From NCBI RefSeq assembly GCF_014192095.1, contig NZ_JACHXN010000006.1:62001-126000 (forward strand): a stretch of DNA of 64,000 bases, read 5' to 3'. Source of the stretch: Phyllobacterium trifolii (lineage in GTDB: Bacteria; Pseudomonadota; Alphaproteobacteria; Rhizobiales; Rhizobiaceae). A program made the translations under genes and the position numbers. Shown here piece after piece: positions 61,396 through 64,000 of the stretch. Numbering within the stretch: the first letter of the stretch is position 1; the number at the start of each line of letters is the position of its first letter. Below the pieces are notes generated by a model that made no database searches, was not told the DNA's origin, and saw nothing but the letters and a program-made list of their open reading frames with translations.

Positions 61396-62385
61396 TTACT
61401 TCTGGATGCAGGTCGAAACCGTATCCTTGGTGCATTCGTCGAGACCGGTGAAGACCGGATCCTCAACTGGCTTGCCCTCGATCAGGTTGATCATGACGGA
61501 AGGTGCCTTGTAGCCCATTTCGAAAGGCCGCTGACCAACGAGTGCGGTAACCAGGCCTTCGCCGGCAATCGCTACTTCGTCGCCGATCGTATCGGCGGCG
61601 CCGATGACGAACTCATTGCTGGCGATCTTTTCCTTGTAGGGACCAAACAGGTCGCGGTAAGGCTGCGGCGCGCCGAACAGCGGCCAGCCGCCCATGATCC
61701 CGAAGGCGTCGAGCTTCGGATTGGCAGCAAGGATGTCGGTCATTGCCTGAACGCCCTTGGCGCCGTCGTCATTGGTGAAGACAGGGCAGCCCGCAACTTC
61801 GGTCCAGCCGCCTTCGCCCTTGAGCGCCGCCAGGCCCTTTTGACCGGTCAGGGCATCGCGCATGCCTTGAGCCCGGCGAAGGATGTTGTCGGCGCCCGTA
61901 TTGCCTTCGATCGTGCAGATCGTACCGCCGTTTGGCTTGCCCTTCTTGATGTATTCGCCAATCTTGAAGCCCATCAGATAGTTGTCGGTGCCGAGATAGG
62001 TTTTGCGCAACGCCGCGTCTTCAGCGGCGAGATCAGCGTCGAGCGTCATCACCGGAACCGATGGATTGGCCGTCTTGATCGTCTGGGCAATCAGCTTGGC
62101 GTTCGACGGCGAGATCGCGATCGCCGCCGTGTCGGCCTTGCCGAGCATATCCTGGACGATCTGCGCTTCGCCGGCTTCATCCGATGTCGATGCGGGGCCG
62201 GTGTAGAAGCATTCATATTCCGAGCTCGCGTTCTCGCTGTTCCACTTCTGGCAACCTTGATTGATTGCCTCGAAAAACGGATTGTCGAGACCTTTAACGA
62301 CGATGACGAGCTGTTTTTTTGCCAGAGCAGGTCCCGCACCAAGTGCAAGAGCGGCCGCGGCGACTAACAATAGTGACTTTCTCAT
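61396..62385 (-). CDS. Sugar ABC transporter substrate-binding protein (RbsB/FrcB type)
   Basis: A 329-aa periplasmic protein. The Sec signal MRKSLLLVAAAALALGAGPA then LA-KKQ is cleaved after ALA. The mature part is a periplasmic binding protein type 1 fold: LVIVVKGLDNPFFEAINQGC, AAIAISPSNAKLIAQTIKTA, VPVMTLDADLAA and KLDAFGIMGGWPLFG. Two Cys pairs (GCQKW/YECFY and DECTKDTVSTC) may form disulfides. It is divergent from the ATPase/permease genes, an unusual split for an frc/rbs-type system. A fructose- or ribose-like sugar is the expected ligand. Confidence 0.9.
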   Translation of the reverse strand: MRKSLLLVAAAALALGAGPALAKKQLVIVVKGLDNPFFEAINQGCQKWNSENASSEYECFYTGPASTSDEAGEAQIVQDMLGKADTAAIAISPSNAKLIAQTIKTANPSVPVMTLDADLAAEDAALRKTYLGTDNYLMGFKIGEYIKKGKPNGGTICTIEGNTGADNILRRAQGMRDALTGQKGLAALKGEGGWTEVAGCPVFTNDDGAKGVQAMTDILAANPKLDAFGIMGGWPLFGAPQPYRDLFGPYKEKIASNEFVIGAADTIGDEVAIAGEGLVTALVGQRPFEMGYKAPSVMINLIEGKPVEDPVFTGLDECTKDTVSTCIQK

Positions 62386-62770
62386 TTATTCCTCCCTTGG
62401 AAACAAACGGACATGAAATGCCCGCCATTCAGTCTTCTACCGTTGATAGGTGCGCAAGGGCCGGTGTTGAAACCTGTAGATTTTGGGTCCCCTCCGAACT
62501 TTATCCGCTGCGCTACGGACAAATACATTCCTCCGATCGCCAGCTAATATTGGCAAAGTTCACCCGTCAATGGGTATTTGTCATATAAAACGACTTTTCA
62601 ACGTTATGGTGACCGGATTCGGCGGAAAGCCGATTGACGCCCCGCGTGGCGTTTGCGTAAATGGCCTTCACGACTCTTCCTGGGAGGGGAGGGCGGGATC
62701 GCAAAAAAGCCCCGTGTTTCAATGAGAATACGGGTAGTGCGAGCAAACATTCACGGGAGGCATACGGCTG
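62386..62770. other. Divergent promoter region of the sugar ABC genes
   Basis: About 385 bases between the binding-protein gene (minus) and the ATPase gene (plus). The short frames in it are not convincing. AGGGAGG before the minus start (62386-62397) and GGGAGG at 62755-62760 before the GTG start are ribosome sites. No perfect regulator site was recognised by eye. Confidence 0.5.
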
Positions 62771-63514
62771 GTGGCAGTTCTGGAACTCACCAACATTTCA
62801 AAACATTTCGGCGCCATCCAGGCTGTCAATGATGTTTCATTTTCCATCGAGGCGGGCGAAGTCGTTGGCCTCATGGGCGACAATGGCGCGGGTAAATCGA
62901 CGCTCGTCAAAATGATTGCGGGCAATTTCAGTCCCAGCCATGGCACCATGCGCATGGATGGCGCCGAGCTTGTCCTCAACAAGCCGGTCGAAGCGCGCCG
63001 TCACGGCATCGAGATCGTTCACCAAGATCTGGCGCTCTGCGATAACCTCACGGCTGCGGCAAATGTGTTCCTTGGTCGCGAGATTCGCCGCGGTGTCGGG
63101 CCCTTCCGCATTCTCGACTACGCGTCGATGTATAAGCGTGCCGACCAGATTTTCGCCGAGCTGAAATCCGAAACCCGCCCTCGTGATCTCGTCAAGCAGA
63201 TGTCCGGCGGGCAGCGGCAGGCGGTAGCGATTGCGAGGACCAGGCTCTCCGAGGCCAAGATCGTGCTCATGGACGAACCGACGGCGGCGATTTCCGTACG
63301 TCAGGTTGCCGAGGTGCTGAACTTGATTCGCCACCTGCGCGATCAGGGCATTGCCGTCGTGCTCATCAGCCACCGCATGCCGGATGTTTTCGATGTTGCC
63401 GACCGGGTCATTGTGATGCGCCGGGGGCGCAAGGTTGCAGACAAGCGGATTGCGGCGAGTTCCCCCGAAGAAGTCACCGGCCTCATCACCGGTGCCATCG
63501 AACAGGTTGCGTAG
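62771..63514 (+). CDS. Sugar ABC transporter ATPase, single-domain (FrcA type)
   Basis: A 247-aa ATPase with a GTG start at 62771 behind GGGAGG. Walker A GLMGDNGAGKSTLVKM, signature MSGGQRQAVAIART (Met replaces the usual Leu), Walker B IVLMDEPTAAIS and switch His VLISHRMPDVFD. It is half the size of RbsA-type ATPases, matching FrcA, which works as a homodimer. It energises the permease encoded next. Confidence 0.92.
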   Translation: MAVLELTNISKHFGAIQAVNDVSFSIEAGEVVGLMGDNGAGKSTLVKMIAGNFSPSHGTMRMDGAELVLNKPVEARRHGIEIVHQDLALCDNLTAAANVFLGREIRRGVGPFRILDYASMYKRADQIFAELKSETRPRDLVKQMSGGQRQAVAIARTRLSEAKIVLMDEPTAAISVRQVAEVLNLIRHLRDQGIAVVLISHRMPDVFDVADRVIVMRRGRKVADKRIAASSPEEVTGLITGAIEQVA

Positions 63515-63556
63515 CCGACATGTCGGCAAAGCTAAGAGATAGGTAGAAGGTCGACT

Positions 63557-64000
63557 ATGGCAATTACACTTGACCAGACCATTGCGCACAAGCAGCAGAG
63601 CTGGCTTGCGGAAAAACTGAGCAGCCAGACTTTCTGGGTTTTGGTCGCCGTCATCCTTGCGTGCATCTTCTTGTCGTTCGCAACGGATTCCTTCGCGACC
63701 TCCAAAAACCTCTACAACATCACCCGCAATGTCACCTTCGTCGCGATCATCGCGCTCGGGATGACGCTCGTGATCATCACGGGCGGCATTGATCTGTCCG
63801 TCGGCTCGGTGCTTTGCCTTTGCAGCATGATACTCGGCGTCGTCATGCATGCCGGTTACAGTATCGAAGTCGGTATAGCAGCTTCCATCGCGACAGCCCT
63901 GGTCATCGGCGCGTGTCATGGTCTGCTTATAGCCTACATCGGCATGCCGCCATTCGTTGTGACCCTCGCGACGCTGTCGATCGCACGCAGTCTGGCGATG
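63557..64000 (+). CDS. Sugar ABC transporter permease, 5' part only
   Basis: The frame opens at ATG 63557 (upstream AGAAGG) and is still open at the right edge after 148 codons. The start MAITLDQTIAHKQQSWLAEK leads to helices (FWVLVAVILACIFLSFAT, VTFVAIIALGMTLVIITGG) and the RbsC/FrcC motif GGIDLSVGSVLCLCSMILGV. It is the membrane part of the sugar importer. Confidence 0.93.
   Translation, partial: MAITLDQTIAHKQQSWLAEKLSSQTFWVLVAVILACIFLSFATDSFATSKNLYNITRNVTFVAIIALGMTLVIITGGIDLSVGSVLCLCSMILGVVMHAGYSIEVGIAASIATALVIGACHGLLIAYIGMPPFVVTLATLSIARSLAM

Noticed and set aside
61390-62367. 325-codon plus-strand frame opposite the sugar-binding protein
   Set aside because: Composition (Arg/Asp/Val/Gly-rich) is that of an antisense shadow; the minus strand encodes a clear signal peptide and binding-protein fold.
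62837-63919. 360-codon minus-strand frame opposite the sugar ATPase and permease
   Set aside because: It is rich in His/Asp/Arg with no motif and lies fully opposite two well-supported genes.

Overview
The window looks like a piece of an alphaproteobacterial genome of the Rhizobiales (Rhizobium/Phyllobacterium/Ochrobactrum-like). The reasons are a eukaryotic-type glutamine synthetase II (glnII), an fdoGHI-fdhE-selAB-tRNA(Sec) block of the kind found in rhizobia, RirA-type iron boxes (TGA-N9-TCA), an ExsH-like RTX/GH16 glycanase and a moderately high GC content. No phage, IS element, rRNA or CRISPR array was seen. One degraded TauE/SafE fragment is present.

Region 1 (1-13.4 kb): a Tat-exported transglutaminase-like gene cut by the left edge, then a complete selenocysteine block. 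It holds a Tat-exported formate dehydrogenase whose catalytic subunit reads through an in-frame UGA (1877-1879) followed by a SECIS-like hairpin, then FdoH, FdoI, FdhE, SelA, SelB and tRNA(Sec). The tRNA(Sec) gene lies wholly inside the selB reading frame. A 162-aa protein, a methanethiol oxidase/SBP56 protein and a NicO/UreH-like membrane protein follow.

Region 2 (13.4-24.6 kb): chromosomal housekeeping and stress genes. These are a DUF899 protein, glnII with a sigma-54 promoter, several exported or hydrolase proteins, a divergent CDP-alcohol phosphotransferase, Ohr, a two-component system, a DipZ-like CcdA-thioredoxin fusion and MsrA.

Region 3 (24.6-42.4 kb): a complete hydroxamate siderophore locus. 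It encodes an esterase, a phosphopantetheinyl transferase, an N-hydroxylase, a one-module NRPS (C-A-T-TE), an MbtH protein, an AlcB-type acyltransferase, a MATE exporter, a Cys/Met-type PLP enzyme, a TonB receptor, an ABC importer and a PvdS/RpoI-type ECF sigma factor. RirA-type boxes lie before the esterase, receptor and sigma genes. The two divergent biosynthetic operons instead carry facing TAAAT-N16-CGTCTC promoters, the PvdS iron-starvation form. The inferred circuit is RirA -> sigma -> biosynthesis, with uptake and release directly under RirA. The NRPS condensation domain lacks the catalytic His, the sigma has a CX5CX2CX5C cluster, and the PLP enzyme has no obvious counterpart in the vicibactin pathway. 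This is the best candidate for an undescribed system.

Region 4 (42.5-53.6 kb): Ogt, a Fae-like protein lacking the active-site His, TerC, a TonB-like DUF930 protein, an adenylate cyclase, a second two-component system, a 51-aa exported protein and a PaoABC-type molybdenum aldehyde dehydrogenase with a small membrane protein.

Region 5 (53.6-64 kb): the RTX/GH16 glycanase, an EmrAB-type pump with a divergent TetR regulator and inverted-repeat operator, a second TetR gene with duplicated operators beside a small gene, a dienelactone hydrolase and a ribose/fructose-type ABC importer whose permease runs off the right edge.
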